From: an uncultured Asticcacaulis sp.
GTDB taxonomy: Bacteria; Pseudomonadota; Alphaproteobacteria; Caulobacterales; Caulobacteraceae
Direction of reading: 5' to 3'
Length of the DNA stretch: 12,981 bases
Assembly: GCA_946482045.1 (NCBI GenBank)
Contig: CAMLPZ010000102.1
Location: 1-12,981 of the forward strand
Position numbers and translations under genes: made by a program. Below are positions 1 to 6,617 of this stretch, one piece after another. Every line of letters begins with the position of its first letter. Position 1 is the stretch's first letter. The notes beneath the pieces were generated by a model that did no database searches, was not told the origin of the DNA, and was given only the letters and a program-made list of their open reading frames with translations.

Positions 1-236
1 CCGGTAAAGGCGGAATGGGCGTCACCGCCGAACGCATGCGAGACAAGTACCTGGCCGGACGCGAGGCGGACGAAACAGTCCGCTCTGAACATATATCCTT
101 CCTTGGAAATGGTGACTTCCGCCGTGGTGCCGCCACGGTCAAAATACTTGGCGATGCCGGCATTCAGTTCGTCCTGAATGCGCTGGGTGAGGGCTTCGCC
201 GACTTCACACTGTTTTCCACTGACTTGAATTTGCAT
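1..236 (-). CDS. hpf: Ribosome hibernation promoting factor (HPF/RaiA family), 5' part
   Basis: The reverse complement from the ATG at 236 reads MQIQVSGKQCEVGEALTQRI and continues without a stop to the window edge (78 complete codons). It includes KYFDRGG and a GGDAHSAF stretch typical of the HPF/RaiA/YfiA fold. The family binds the 30S subunit at the mRNA/tRNA channel and promotes inactive 70S or 100S ribosomes in stationary phase. The gene lies downstream of rpoN on the same strand, the usual proteobacterial order (rpoN-hpf-ptsN), which supports the call. A GGAG lies 11 nt upstream of the ATG. The C-terminal half is outside the window, so long-form versus short-form HPF cannot be decided; long form is usual in alphaproteobacteria. 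Cys10 sits where I recall many relatives having Ile. Confidence 0.88.
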   Translation of the reverse strand, partial: MQIQVSGKQCEVGEALTQRIQDELNAGIAKYFDRGGTTAEVTISKEGYMFRADCFVRLASGQVLVSHAFGGDAHSAFT

Positions 237-499
237 AGCGTAACACGCTCCGTTCTTCATAAGAACCACGGCCTGCAACCGAAGATGTCCGGTTCCTGTA
301 GGGATAAGCAAGCCGCCCTAAACCCCCGGGAAAATGCCCGAAGGCCCATTTAATGTACGCCCTTCCAACTAATAAAAAAGGGCCGAGTGCTGAACATCAC
401 TCGTTTGTGTTCATGTAAAAATGGCGACATAAAGATGCCATGCCGAAAGCGCTTTGTTTTTATTATTCAGTCGCTTGTGAGACGGTATCAGCGCGCCAA
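237..499. other. rpoN-hpf intergenic region
   Basis: This 263-nt gap separates the rpoN stop from the hpf start on the minus strand and shows no credible coding sequence. It holds overlapping inverted repeats. One is CGAGTG/CACTCG (384-389 with 398-403). Another is TGAACA/TGTTCA (391-396 with 408-413), which is incompatible with the first. The third is ATGGC/GCCAT (421-425 with 437-441). The long untranslated stretch suggests hpf has its own promoter here, but no clear -35/-10 pair stands out. Confidence 0.5.
374..403 (-). terminator. Possible rho-independent terminator after rpoN
   Basis: Read on the minus strand, a 6-bp stem (CGAGTG, 8-nt loop, CACTCG) is followed by GCCC and then a run of six T (379-374). 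The stem is short and lies 4 nt before the T-run, so this is weaker than a canonical terminator. Its place about 100 nt downstream of the rpoN stop fits the role. Confidence 0.35.
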
Positions 500-2026
500 T
501 TAACGCGTCTGGCGCTTGCGCTCGACCGACGACGGGATGCGCAGGGCCTCGCGATATTTTGCCACAGTGCGGCGCGCGATATCGACACCAGCTTCTTTAA
601 GTATCTCGACGATGCGGTCGTCGCTGAGGACTTCGCCCGTCGCCTTTTCGCCATCGATCAGGCTCTTGATTTTGTGACGGACGCTTTCAGCCGAATGCGC
701 CGCCGTGCCGTCCGAGGAGGCGATCGATGAGGTGAAGAAGAACTTCAGTTCGAACACGCCGCGCGGCGTCGAGATATACTTGTTCGAGGTGACGCGGCTG
801 ATGGTCGATTCATGCATGCCCACCGCTTCGGCGACCGTCTTGAGGTTCAGCGGGCGCAGATATTCGACACCGTGGACGAAGAAGCTGTCCTGCTGGCGAA
901 CGATCTCGGCCGACACCTTGAGGATGGTGCGGGCGCGCTGGTCCAGGCTCTTGATCAGCCAGTTGGCCTGGCTCAGGCACTCATTGAGGTAGCTCTTGTC
1001 CGCTTCGCTGCGCGCCGCGGACGACACCTTGGCCTGGTACTTCTGGTCGATCAGGATGCGCGGCAGGGTGTCGGAATTGAGGTCGATGCGCCAGCCGCCG
1101 GTGGCATCCGAACGGACGAAGACGTCGGGCACGACCGCGTGCGACGGTTCGGCGTCGAATTGTGCGCCGGGACGCGGATTGAGCGATTTCAACTCGGAAA
1201 TCATCTCGGCCAGGTCTTCGTCGTCGACGCCGCAGGCTTTGCGCAGGGCACTAAGGTCGCGGCGTGCCAGCATTTCGAGGTTGTCGAGCAGGACGGCCAT
1301 GGCCGGGTCGAAGCGATTGCGCTCGATCAGCTGAAGCTTCAGGCATTCCGGCACCGAGGTCGCCATAATACCCGTCGGCTCGAAGCCCTGGCACGCCGTC
1401 AGCACCTTCTGGACCAGTTCGAGTTCGCAGCCCAGGCGGTCGGCGATTTCTTCCAGCGGCGCCCGCATGTATCCGGCCTCGTCAACGGCGTCGATCAGAA
1501 TCTGGGCGATGGCCATTTCCGGCGCCGAAAAGTGCGCGATCAGCGCCTGGTCGGTCAAGTGTTCGTTGAGCGTCTTTTCGCGCGACAGCGACCGCTCCAG
1601 GCTGTCGTCGTCGCCATCAAAGCCGCCGCCGCCCTTGCCAGTCTTGGACCAGTCGACCATGGGGCCTTCACCGGTATCCGCGGCCGGGGATTCGCGTTCG
1701 CGCATCGGCGGTTCGTCGTCGCCGTAGACGTCGGACGCCGAGGCATCGATGTCGTTATTGGCGATGGCTGTGTCGCGGTCGGACAGTTCCAGCTCGCGCG
1801 ACTCGTAGTCCTTGTCGCTGTCGGCGGGTGCGTCGATTTCGTGCGTGGTGTCGGCCGGGCCGTCGCCGTCCTCGCGCTGCAGCAGCGGGTTGCGTTCCAG
1901 TTCGGCCTCGATGACGGCTTCGAGTTCAAGATTCGACAATTGCAGCAGCTTGATCGCCTGCTGCAATTGGGGCGTGATAACCAGCCCCTGTCCCTGCCTG
2001 ATTTCGAGCCTTTGTCCGAGCGCCAT
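500..2026 (-). CDS. rpoN: RNA polymerase sigma-54 factor
   Basis: This is sigma-54 (RpoN), which directs RNA polymerase to -24/-12 promoters and needs AAA+ activators to open them. Region I is the Gln/Leu-rich N-terminus (MALGQRLEIRQGQGLV, then QLQQAIKLLQLSN and ELERNPLL, residues 1-48). A long acidic, low-complexity region II follows (about 49-150), then the core-binding domain. The helix-turn-helix is at about 395-418 (LKTVAEAVGMHESTISRV). The RpoN box that reads the -24 element is ARRTVAKYRE (484-493). At 508 aa the protein is full length. An in-frame GTG at 2053 would add nine residues, but it has no ribosome site, whereas the ATG at 2026 has CGGGA about 7 nt upstream and gives the family's usual MALGQRL start. 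hpf follows on the same strand. Upstream is an Rrf2 gene rather than the common lptB. Confidence 0.97.
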   Translation of the reverse strand: MALGQRLEIRQGQGLVITPQLQQAIKLLQLSNLELEAVIEAELERNPLLQREDGDGPADTTHEIDAPADSDKDYESRELELSDRDTAIANNDIDASASDVYGDDEPPMRERESPAADTGEGPMVDWSKTGKGGGGFDGDDDSLERSLSREKTLNEHLTDQALIAHFSAPEMAIAQILIDAVDEAGYMRAPLEEIADRLGCELELVQKVLTACQGFEPTGIMATSVPECLKLQLIERNRFDPAMAVLLDNLEMLARRDLSALRKACGVDDEDLAEMISELKSLNPRPGAQFDAEPSHAVVPDVFVRSDATGGWRIDLNSDTLPRILIDQKYQAKVSSAARSEADKSYLNECLSQANWLIKSLDQRARTILKVSAEIVRQQDSFFVHGVEYLRPLNLKTVAEAVGMHESTISRVTSNKYISTPRGVFELKFFFTSSIASSDGTAAHSAESVRHKIKSLIDGEKATGEVLSDDRIVEILKEAGVDIARRTVAKYREALRIPSSVERKRQTR

Positions 2027-2134
2027 TCCGTAATCCCGATCAATTGCCGGCACTATGACCGAAATTAATCACTAAAGTCTTGCCGGTAGCCAAGTTTTGG
2101 CACGTTGCGGCAAAGGGATGAACAGCGGGTAAAT

Positions 2135-2142
2135 ATGGTTAA
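2135..2142 (-). promoter_or_regulatory. Candidate CtrA half-site upstream of rpoN
   Basis: On the minus strand this reads TTAACCAT, the half-motif used by the cell-cycle regulator CtrA in Caulobacter and relatives. It lies about 110 nt upstream of the rpoN ATG in the correct intergenic region. A single 8-mer can occur by chance, so the call depends on the organism being a Caulobacter relative and on conservation. Confidence 0.25.
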
Positions 2143-2292
2143 CGAAGCTGGGGAAGATGTGGCGTTACGTTGACCTCACCACCGCATCTAGCGCTTCGCG
2201 CGTCGTGCGGTTCCCCGTTCGGTTCATTGCGTTGCTATACGAGAAGCGCCGCTCTCGGGGAGGCATGAAGAAGCGCTGCCACCTCATTCCTC

Positions 2293-2309
2293 CCATGAGT
2301 ACCTCATGG
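2293..2309. promoter_or_regulatory. Perfect inverted repeat, possible operator
   Basis: CCATGAG-TAC-CTCATGG is a perfect 7-bp dyad with a 3-nt spacer, between the Rrf2 stop and rpoN. The geometry resembles operators of dimeric helix-turn-helix regulators. As RNA it would be a short 7-bp hairpin without a U-tail, so it is not a good terminator for the Rrf2 gene. No cognate regulator can be named. Confidence 0.35.
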
Positions 2310-2387
2310 CGAGCCTCACAAAGAAGCGAGTGGAGACCGCCAGCGGCGCGAAGCGATGGCGCAGCCGCGGAGGGGGCCAATCCAGCC

Positions 2388-2846
2388 TCAGGCCGGGATC
2401 TTCTCGGCGCAATCCTCGGCTGTCTCACCGACATGTTTCAAGAGGTCCGCGACCGTGATCTTGGACAGGCTGGTCGAAGCCGCCGCATTGGCGAGTTGCA
2501 TGGCGTCATTGACGGCGCGCGGGATGGCCTGGCTGACAGGGCAACCCTTGGCGCCAACTGGCGCGGAGCCGAGATGCGCGCAGCCATTGACGGCCTTCAA
2601 GACCTCATCGAGACGAATCTGGTCCGGACGCTTGAGCAGCCATGCGCCGCCCGCCACGCCCGAACATGTCGCAACCAAACCGGCCTTGGCCAGCTGGGTC
2701 GTCATGCGGCGGATAACGACCGGATTGGTCGGGATACTGGCGGCCAAGATGGAAGAGGACACCGCCTGCTCACGCGAATAGGCATTACGGTGCGCGAGAT
2801 ATGCCAGGGTATGCGCTGCGACGGGAAATCTTTGACTATCGGACAT
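2388..2846 (-). CDS. Rrf2-family transcriptional regulator
   Basis: This 152-aa winged helix-turn-helix regulator belongs to the Rrf2 family (the IscR/NsrR/CymR/YwnA group). Residues 6-20 (RFPVAAHTLAYLAHR) match the first helix. The HTH spans about 31-58 (SSILAASIPTNPVVIRRM, then QLAKAGLV). The wing includes GVAGGAWLLKRPDQIRL (63-79). Cysteines are at 61, 89, 102 and 146. They do not match the tight three-Cys cluster of IscR, so Fe-S binding is uncertain; the sequence looks closer to YwnA-like members, some of which sense redox or electrophiles through single cysteines. The ATG at 2846 is preceded by a weak GAGAT. The gene is divergent from kup with 177 nt between the starts, so it may control itself, kup or both. 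The target is not shown by the sequence. Confidence 0.88.
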   Translation of the reverse strand: MSDSQRFPVAAHTLAYLAHRNAYSREQAVSSSILAASIPTNPVVIRRMTTQLAKAGLVATCSGVAGGAWLLKRPDQIRLDEVLKAVNGCAHLGSAPVGAKGCPVSQAIPRAVNDAMQLANAAASTSLSKITVADLLKHVGETAEDCAEKIPA

Positions 2847-3023
2847 GATTATCTCGATATTACAACAGTTTTGGCTCTGTTCCTAGGGTCCATAAGGTCA
2901 CAGCTCCGTCATGAATGCCCTAAATGGGCATTGAATGTGTTTTTAAATAGGCGTAAGAGCCCGTCGTTCAAGCGAGGGCGTCCTTGAAAAGACCGTGTGT
3001 GTCATGCCCTCAGGAGAGTATAC
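2847..3023. promoter_or_regulatory. Divergent promoter region between the Rrf2 gene and kup
   Basis: This 177-nt region must carry the promoters of both genes. Just upstream of the Rrf2 ATG is TATC-TC-GATA within an AT-rich stretch (about 2848-2863), a plausible autoregulatory dyad. A perfect 7-bp repeat, AATGCCC-TAAAT-GGGCATT (2914-2932), lies about 90 nt upstream of kup. The kup ribosome site AGGAG is at 3012-3016. Confidence 0.45.
2914..2932. repeat. Inverted repeat AATGCCC/GGGCATT upstream of kup
   Basis: The arms form a perfect 7-bp dyad with a 5-nt TAAAT centre. On the plus strand it is followed 7 nt later by five T. It could therefore be an operator or a weak hairpin/attenuator in the kup leader. 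Its distance from the T-run argues against a strong terminator. Confidence 0.4.
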
Positions 3024-5057
3024 ATGACAGGGGCCCCCCCTGCCGGAACGCCGGGCTCCCAGCCGGCACCGGCGACTGCCGCAGATGCGCCGACTACAGC
3101 CGTCGCGGCCACCGCTTCCACATCATCGAAAGACGCCACCGCAGAAGCTCCCACGCATCACGGCCATGCGCATGCGGGCTTTTTCGCGCTGGCGCTTGGC
3201 TCAGTCGGTGTCGTGTTCGGCGATATCGGCACCTCGCCGCTCTATGCCTTCAAGGAAGCCCTGCACGCCGCTGCCCATGACGGCGTGACGCGGCCGGAAA
3301 TCCTGGGTGTCGTGTCATTGGCTTTGTGGGCCATGATCCTGATCGTTGCCGTAAAGTATGTCGGTTTCATCATGCGCGCCGACAACAACGGCGAAGGCGG
3401 GGTTCTGTCGCTTATGGCCCTGGCCCAGCGCGCCATGGGCAAGCGGACGCAGATCGTCTTTGTTCTGGGTGTTGTCGGGGCGGCTTTGTTCTATGGCGAC
3501 GCGGTCATTACGCCGGCCATGTCGGTGCTGTCGGCCGTTGAAGGTCTGCGCACCATTCCGGGCATGGAAAACAGCATTTCCAACGAAATGGTCCTGACTA
3601 TTGCCGGAATCATGCTGCTGGGCCTGTTCATGTTCCAGAGCAAGGGCACCGCCAAGGTCGGTGTCGTCTTTGGCCCGATCTGCGCCATCTGGTTTACCGT
3701 CATGGCCGTCCTTGGGGTGATGCAGTTCGTAGACCGCCCTGAAATCCTTATGGCTTTCAACCCATTCTATGCCGTGAAATTCCTGGCCGAACACGGCCTG
3801 TCGGGCTTTATCGTCCTGGGCGCGGTCTTCCTGACGGTCACCGGCGCCGAAGCCCTGACCGCCGACATGGGCCATTTCGGCCGCTGGCCGATCCAGGCCG
3901 CCTGGCTGTTCTTCGTGCTGCCGTGCCTGACGCTGAACTATCTGGGTCAGGGCGCGTTGGCGCTGAAGGTGCTGGAATCCACACCCGCCGGTCAGCCCTT
4001 CCACCAGTTGAACTGGTTCTTCGAAATGGCGCCGGAAAGTTATCGCCTGCCGCTGGTCATCCTGGCCGGCATGGCGACCGTCGTGGCGTCGCAAGCCGTG
4101 ATCACCGGCGCGTTTTCGCTGACGCAGCAGGCGATCCAGCTCGGTCTTCTGCCGCGCCTGACCGTGACGCGGACGTCTGAAACCCAGTCGGGCCAAATCT
4201 TCGTGCCGCAGCTGAACAACATGCTGCTGGTGGGCGTCGTGGTCGTCATGGTGACCTTCCAGACCTCGTCAGCCCTGGCACACGCCTATGGCCTGGCCGT
4301 GACTGGGACCATGGTGGTGACGACCCTGATGGCGACGATCGTCATGCGCCAGATGTGGAAATGGCGCTGGCCAATGGTCCTGGCCTTCGTCATTCCGTTT
4401 ATGGTCCTCGACCTGTCTTTCCTGAGCGCCAATGCGCTGCGCTTCTTCTCCGGCGGCTGGCTGCCGGTGCTGATCGGCGCGTCGCTGTTCCTCGTCATGG
4501 CGACCTGGGTGCGCGGCAGCCAGATCCTGATGGACAAGTCACGGCGTGACAGCGTCATGCTGGTTGACCTGGTCGAGATGATGAAGAAGCGGCCGCCGCA
4601 CCGCGTGGCGGGGACGGCGATCTTCCTGACCTCGGACGCCGAGATCGCGCCCGTTGCCCTGATGCACAATCTCAAGCACAACAAGGTGCTGCATGAGAAG
4701 AACGTCATCCTGACGGTGCGGACGGCCAATACGCCGCGCGTGCCGGACGCTGAGCGCGTGACGATCGAGATCATCAATGAGGATTTCAAGAAGCTGACGA
4801 TCAGCTATGGCTTCATGGAAAGCCCGAACCTGCCGCGGGCGCTTGGCGTATGCCGCAAGCTGGGCCTGAAGTTCGACATCATGGCGACGAGCTTCTTCCT
4901 GGGCAAACGCAATGTCGTGCCGTCTGCCAATTCGGGCATGCCGTTGTGGCAGGACAAGTTGTACATCTTCCTGATGCGCAACGCCGCGAACCCGACGGAC
5001 TTCTTCCATATCCCGCCAGGTCGCGTCGTTGAGCTTGGAACGCAAGTGACTGTTTAA
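3024..5057 (+). CDS. kup: KUP/HAK/KT-family potassium uptake permease
   Basis: This inner-membrane K+ transporter (KUP family) is thought to import K+ with H+. Family signatures are clear: GDIGTSPLYAF (residues 66-76) in the first membrane helix, then GEGGVLSLMALA, GDAVITPAMSVLSAVEGL and ALTADMGHFGRWPIQAAW. About 12 hydrophobic helices are followed by a C-terminal cytosolic domain ending at residue 677. The ATG at 3024 is preceded by AGGAG with 7 nt spacing. A GTG at 2997 in the same frame has no such site and was rejected. Residues 1-51 form a Pro/Ala/Thr-rich, low-complexity extension ending in a His-rich HHGHAHA, longer than in E. coli Kup and probably disordered in the cytoplasm. The gene is monocistronic, with a hairpin 12 nt after the stop. 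Confidence 0.96.
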   Translation: MTGAPPAGTPGSQPAPATAADAPTTAVAATASTSSKDATAEAPTHHGHAHAGFFALALGSVGVVFGDIGTSPLYAFKEALHAAAHDGVTRPEILGVVSLALWAMILIVAVKYVGFIMRADNNGEGGVLSLMALAQRAMGKRTQIVFVLGVVGAALFYGDAVITPAMSVLSAVEGLRTIPGMENSISNEMVLTIAGIMLLGLFMFQSKGTAKVGVVFGPICAIWFTVMAVLGVMQFVDRPEILMAFNPFYAVKFLAEHGLSGFIVLGAVFLTVTGAEALTADMGHFGRWPIQAAWLFFVLPCLTLNYLGQGALALKVLESTPAGQPFHQLNWFFEMAPESYRLPLVILAGMATVVASQAVITGAFSLTQQAIQLGLLPRLTVTRTSETQSGQIFVPQLNNMLLVGVVVVMVTFQTSSALAHAYGLAVTGTMVVTTLMATIVMRQMWKWRWPMVLAFVIPFMVLDLSFLSANALRFFSGGWLPVLIGASLFLVMATWVRGSQILMDKSRRDSVMLVDLVEMMKKRPPHRVAGTAIFLTSDAEIAPVALMHNLKHNKVLHEKNVILTVRTANTPRVPDAERVTIEIINEDFKKLTISYGFMESPNLPRALGVCRKLGLKFDIMATSFFLGKRNVVPSANSGMPLWQDKLYIFLMRNAANPTDFFHIPPGRVVELGTQVTV

Positions 5058-5068
5058 AGCACCTGGGT

Positions 5069-5089
5069 GCAGGGTCCTTCGGACCCTGC
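5069..5089. terminator. Hairpin between convergent kup and nitroreductase genes
   Basis: GCAGGGTCC, a TTC loop and GGACCCTGC form a perfect 9-bp stem. A smaller adjacent hairpin (GCAC/GTGC, 5059-5070) precedes it. There is no T-run on either side, so it is not a classical intrinsic terminator. It may act with Rho or protect 3' ends of both convergent transcripts. Confidence 0.6.
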
Positions 5090-5104
5090 CCGCCGGAGGC
5101 TCAT

Positions 5105-5704
5105 TTAAACCGTCGGATTGACGATTTCCCCGCTGAACCGCCCCTTGAAGACCATCGCCGACAGCGGCTGACGGTCCGAAGGCGTTTCGCGCGCCTTGAG
5201 GAAGTCGGGCAGGCTGTCCGGATCGCCCTTGACGCCTACCGCATAGGCGGCCTCGAGCTTCACATTATCGGGCAGGCCCAGGATCAGAGGCGCTTTTTCG
5301 TAGTCGAGACCAGCCATGCCATGGGCGACGAGACCCAGCTTATGCGCCTGAAGCGCCAGGGCGAAGGTGGCCGCCCCCGTATCGAAGCTGTGGGTCGGAA
5401 TGGCGCGTTCACCGTCGAAGGTGGTGACTGAGGCGGCGAAGATCAGTGCGCCGGCGTTCTTGGCCCAGCCTTCGTTGAACGGCACCAGCAAACTCAGCAG
5501 AGTGTCGAACTCGGGTGTGCCGTGCAGGGCGTAGATAAAGCGCCAGGGCTGGAGGTTCGAGGCCGAAGGCGACCAGCGCGCGGCTTCGAGCAGGCTCAAG
5601 ACCTGGTCTTCGGTGACGGGAATATTGGCAAAGGCGCGCGGCGACCAGCGCTCCAGGAATTGCGAATCGATCGGATGGGTCGGGTTGCGGAACGAAGTGC
5701 TCAT
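5105..5704 (-). CDS. Nitroreductase-family FMN oxidoreductase (TdsD-like)
   Basis: This is a 199-aa NAD(P)H-dependent flavoprotein of the nitroreductase superfamily. The FMN-binding motif ERWSPRAF is at 18-25, followed by EAARWSPSASNLQPWRF (40-56), a usual phosphate/isoalloxazine contact region. GAATFALALQAHKLGL is the central helix and GVKGDP the late loop. These signs match the RSPRxF-type nitroreductases, which reduce nitroaromatics, quinones or flavins; the real substrate is unknown. The start at 5704 (MSTSFRNP) was chosen because GGAG lies 6 nt upstream; in-frame ATGs at 5716 and 5767 lack such a site and add residues outside the family alignment. The gene diverges from DLH1 across a 110-nt region with a candidate operator. 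Confidence 0.9.
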   Translation of the reverse strand: MSTSFRNPTHPIDSQFLERWSPRAFANIPVTEDQVLSLLEAARWSPSASNLQPWRFIYALHGTPEFDTLLSLLVPFNEGWAKNAGALIFAASVTTFDGERAIPTHSFDTGAATFALALQAHKLGLVAHGMAGLDYEKAPLILGLPDNVKLEAAYAVGVKGDPDSLPDFLKARETPSDRQPLSAMVFKGRFSGEIVNPTV

Positions 5705-5814
5705 CTGGGTCTCCATTATGTGACTGGCTTTTGCGGCCGAACTCTGGTTCACAAAGCCTACAGCCATTATTCGTAACTAAAATAGTGACAGTTACATTTG
5801 GTTCAAGAGGTCCC
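5705..5814. promoter_or_regulatory. Divergent promoter region, nitroreductase and DLH1, with operator-like dyad
   Basis: The 110-nt space contains GTAACT (5773-5778), 11 nt, then AGTTAC (5790-5795), a perfect 6-bp dyad. A second dyad, ACTA-AAA-TAGT (5776-5786), is nested in its left part. The AT-rich, ACT/AGT-ended dyad resembles operators of HxlR/DUF24 (YodB-type) regulators, which often control nitroreductases. That link is inference, since no HxlR gene lies in the window. Confidence 0.5.
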
Positions 5815-6570
5815 GTGCTCGATTCTTTGCAAAACCGTTTCGATTTTTTGACGCCTTATCTGACCGTCTATGGCCCTGCGGATAATACGCCGCGTCCGGC
5901 GGTGCTTCTGTTTCACGCCTGCAATGGTATCCGGCCGCATATCCACGCCTATGCCCGTCTGGCGGAAAAAGCCGGGGTGCGCGCCTTCGTCATCGATAGC
6001 TTCATGCCGCGTGGCTGGGACCAGACGGCGGCGGTCAGCCTGGTGTGTTCAGGGCTGGCGCTTCATGGTTATGAACGGTCGGGCGATGTGCTTGCGGCGA
6101 TCTGGGGCATCGCCAAGCGGCCGGACGTCGATGCGTCGCGGCTATGCCTGGCGGGGTGGAGCCACGGCGCTTGGGCAATCATGGACCTGATGACCCAGCG
6201 CCTGGACCGCGAGGGCGCAGCGCGGTTGAAGAATCCGAGTTCCGAACCGCTCAAAGGGGTAAAGAGCCTGTTTCTCGTCTATCCGTACATAAACTTCCCG
6301 GCGCGCAGCAATACCCACCATTGGGAGTATAGGCCCAAGACCCTCGCTGTGCTGGCGCGCAGCGATTTCCTGACGGCACATTCGCATGCCGCCAATACCT
6401 TCAAGCGGCTGCGCGATGAAGGCGTGCCGGTGGAGACGCTCGATCTCGACGCAACACATTGTTTTGACGAGGACGGCATTCATTTCGGCTCATTCATGTC
6501 CTATGATGCCGCATGTCACGACCGGACCGAGCAGGCTTTTGTTCGGTTTTTGGAAGAGACGCTGGATTAA
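5815..6570 (+). CDS. Dienelactone hydrolase family protein, paralog 1 (DLH1)
   Basis: This 251-aa alpha/beta hydrolase of the dienelactone hydrolase family is probably cytoplasmic, as no signal peptide is visible. The nucleophile elbow is AGWSHGAW with Ser116; the likely acid is Asp184 (ARSDFLTAH) and the base His215 (DATHCFDED). GYERSGDVLAA (85-95) and LVYPYINFPARSN (154-166) are shared with the two genes downstream. The GTG at 5815 is chosen because AGAGG lies 4 nt upstream and the product then aligns with paralog 3 from its first residues (LDSLQNR against LDTLQQR); longer frames to 5731 lack this support. The segment after the third strand is HACNG, where the paralogs have HGCGG. Substrate unknown: family members act on dienelactone, but also on other esters and lactones. 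Confidence 0.88.
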   Translation: MLDSLQNRFDFLTPYLTVYGPADNTPRPAVLLFHACNGIRPHIHAYARLAEKAGVRAFVIDSFMPRGWDQTAAVSLVCSGLALHGYERSGDVLAAIWGIAKRPDVDASRLCLAGWSHGAWAIMDLMTQRLDREGAARLKNPSSEPLKGVKSLFLVYPYINFPARSNTHHWEYRPKTLAVLARSDFLTAHSHAANTFKRLRDEGVPVETLDLDATHCFDEDGIHFGSFMSYDAACHDRTEQAFVRFLEETLD

Positions 6571-6571
6571 T

Positions 6572-6598
6572 CTCCTCCCTCGCTTCGCATGGGAGGAG
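6572..6598. repeat. Palindrome in the DLH1-DLH2 spacer
   Basis: CTCCTCCC (6572-6579) pairs with GGGAGGAG (6591-6598) around an 11-nt loop containing GCTTCGC. The element starts two bases after the DLH1 stop. Its right arm runs into a G-rich stretch that includes the DLH2 ribosome site (GGAGGGGG, 6605-6612). It may modulate read-through or DLH2 translation, and looks like a dispersed palindromic element. Confidence 0.6.
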
Positions 6599-6617
6599 GG
6601 TAGTGGAGGGGGATTAC

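Larger units (their letters stand above)
2027..2387. other. Intergenic region upstream of rpoN
   Basis: These 361 nt lie between the Rrf2 stop and the rpoN start, both on the minus strand. I see no gene here; the open frames show no recognisable protein and look like GC-driven shadows. The stretch holds a 17-bp imperfect palindrome (2097-2113), a TTAACCAT motif on the minus strand (2142-2135), a small hairpin CGAGA...TCTCG (2240-2257), and a perfect 7-bp inverted repeat with a 3-nt spacer (2293-2309). The rpoN promoter should be inside it. Confidence 0.5.

Noticed and set aside
421..441. ATGGC/GCCAT dyad as a sigma-54 promoter for hpf
   Set aside because: On the minus strand it starts TGGCAT, but no GC lies at the required distance.
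812..2068. 418-codon open frame on the plus strand opposite rpoN
   Set aside because: It is antisense to a clear rpoN; its His/Gln/Val/Gly-rich composition is typical of a GC-rich shadow frame and shows no family motif.
2097..2113. Sigma-54-like promoter (TTGGCACGTTGCGGCAA)
   Set aside because: The GG and GC elements are 9 nt apart rather than 10, the direction points away from rpoN, and no plus-strand gene follows closely. It is more simply an imperfect palindrome.
2157..2987. 276-codon open frame on the plus strand opposite the Rrf2 gene
   Set aside because: The minus strand has a clear Rrf2 protein; this frame shows no recognisable domain and runs through the regulatory region.
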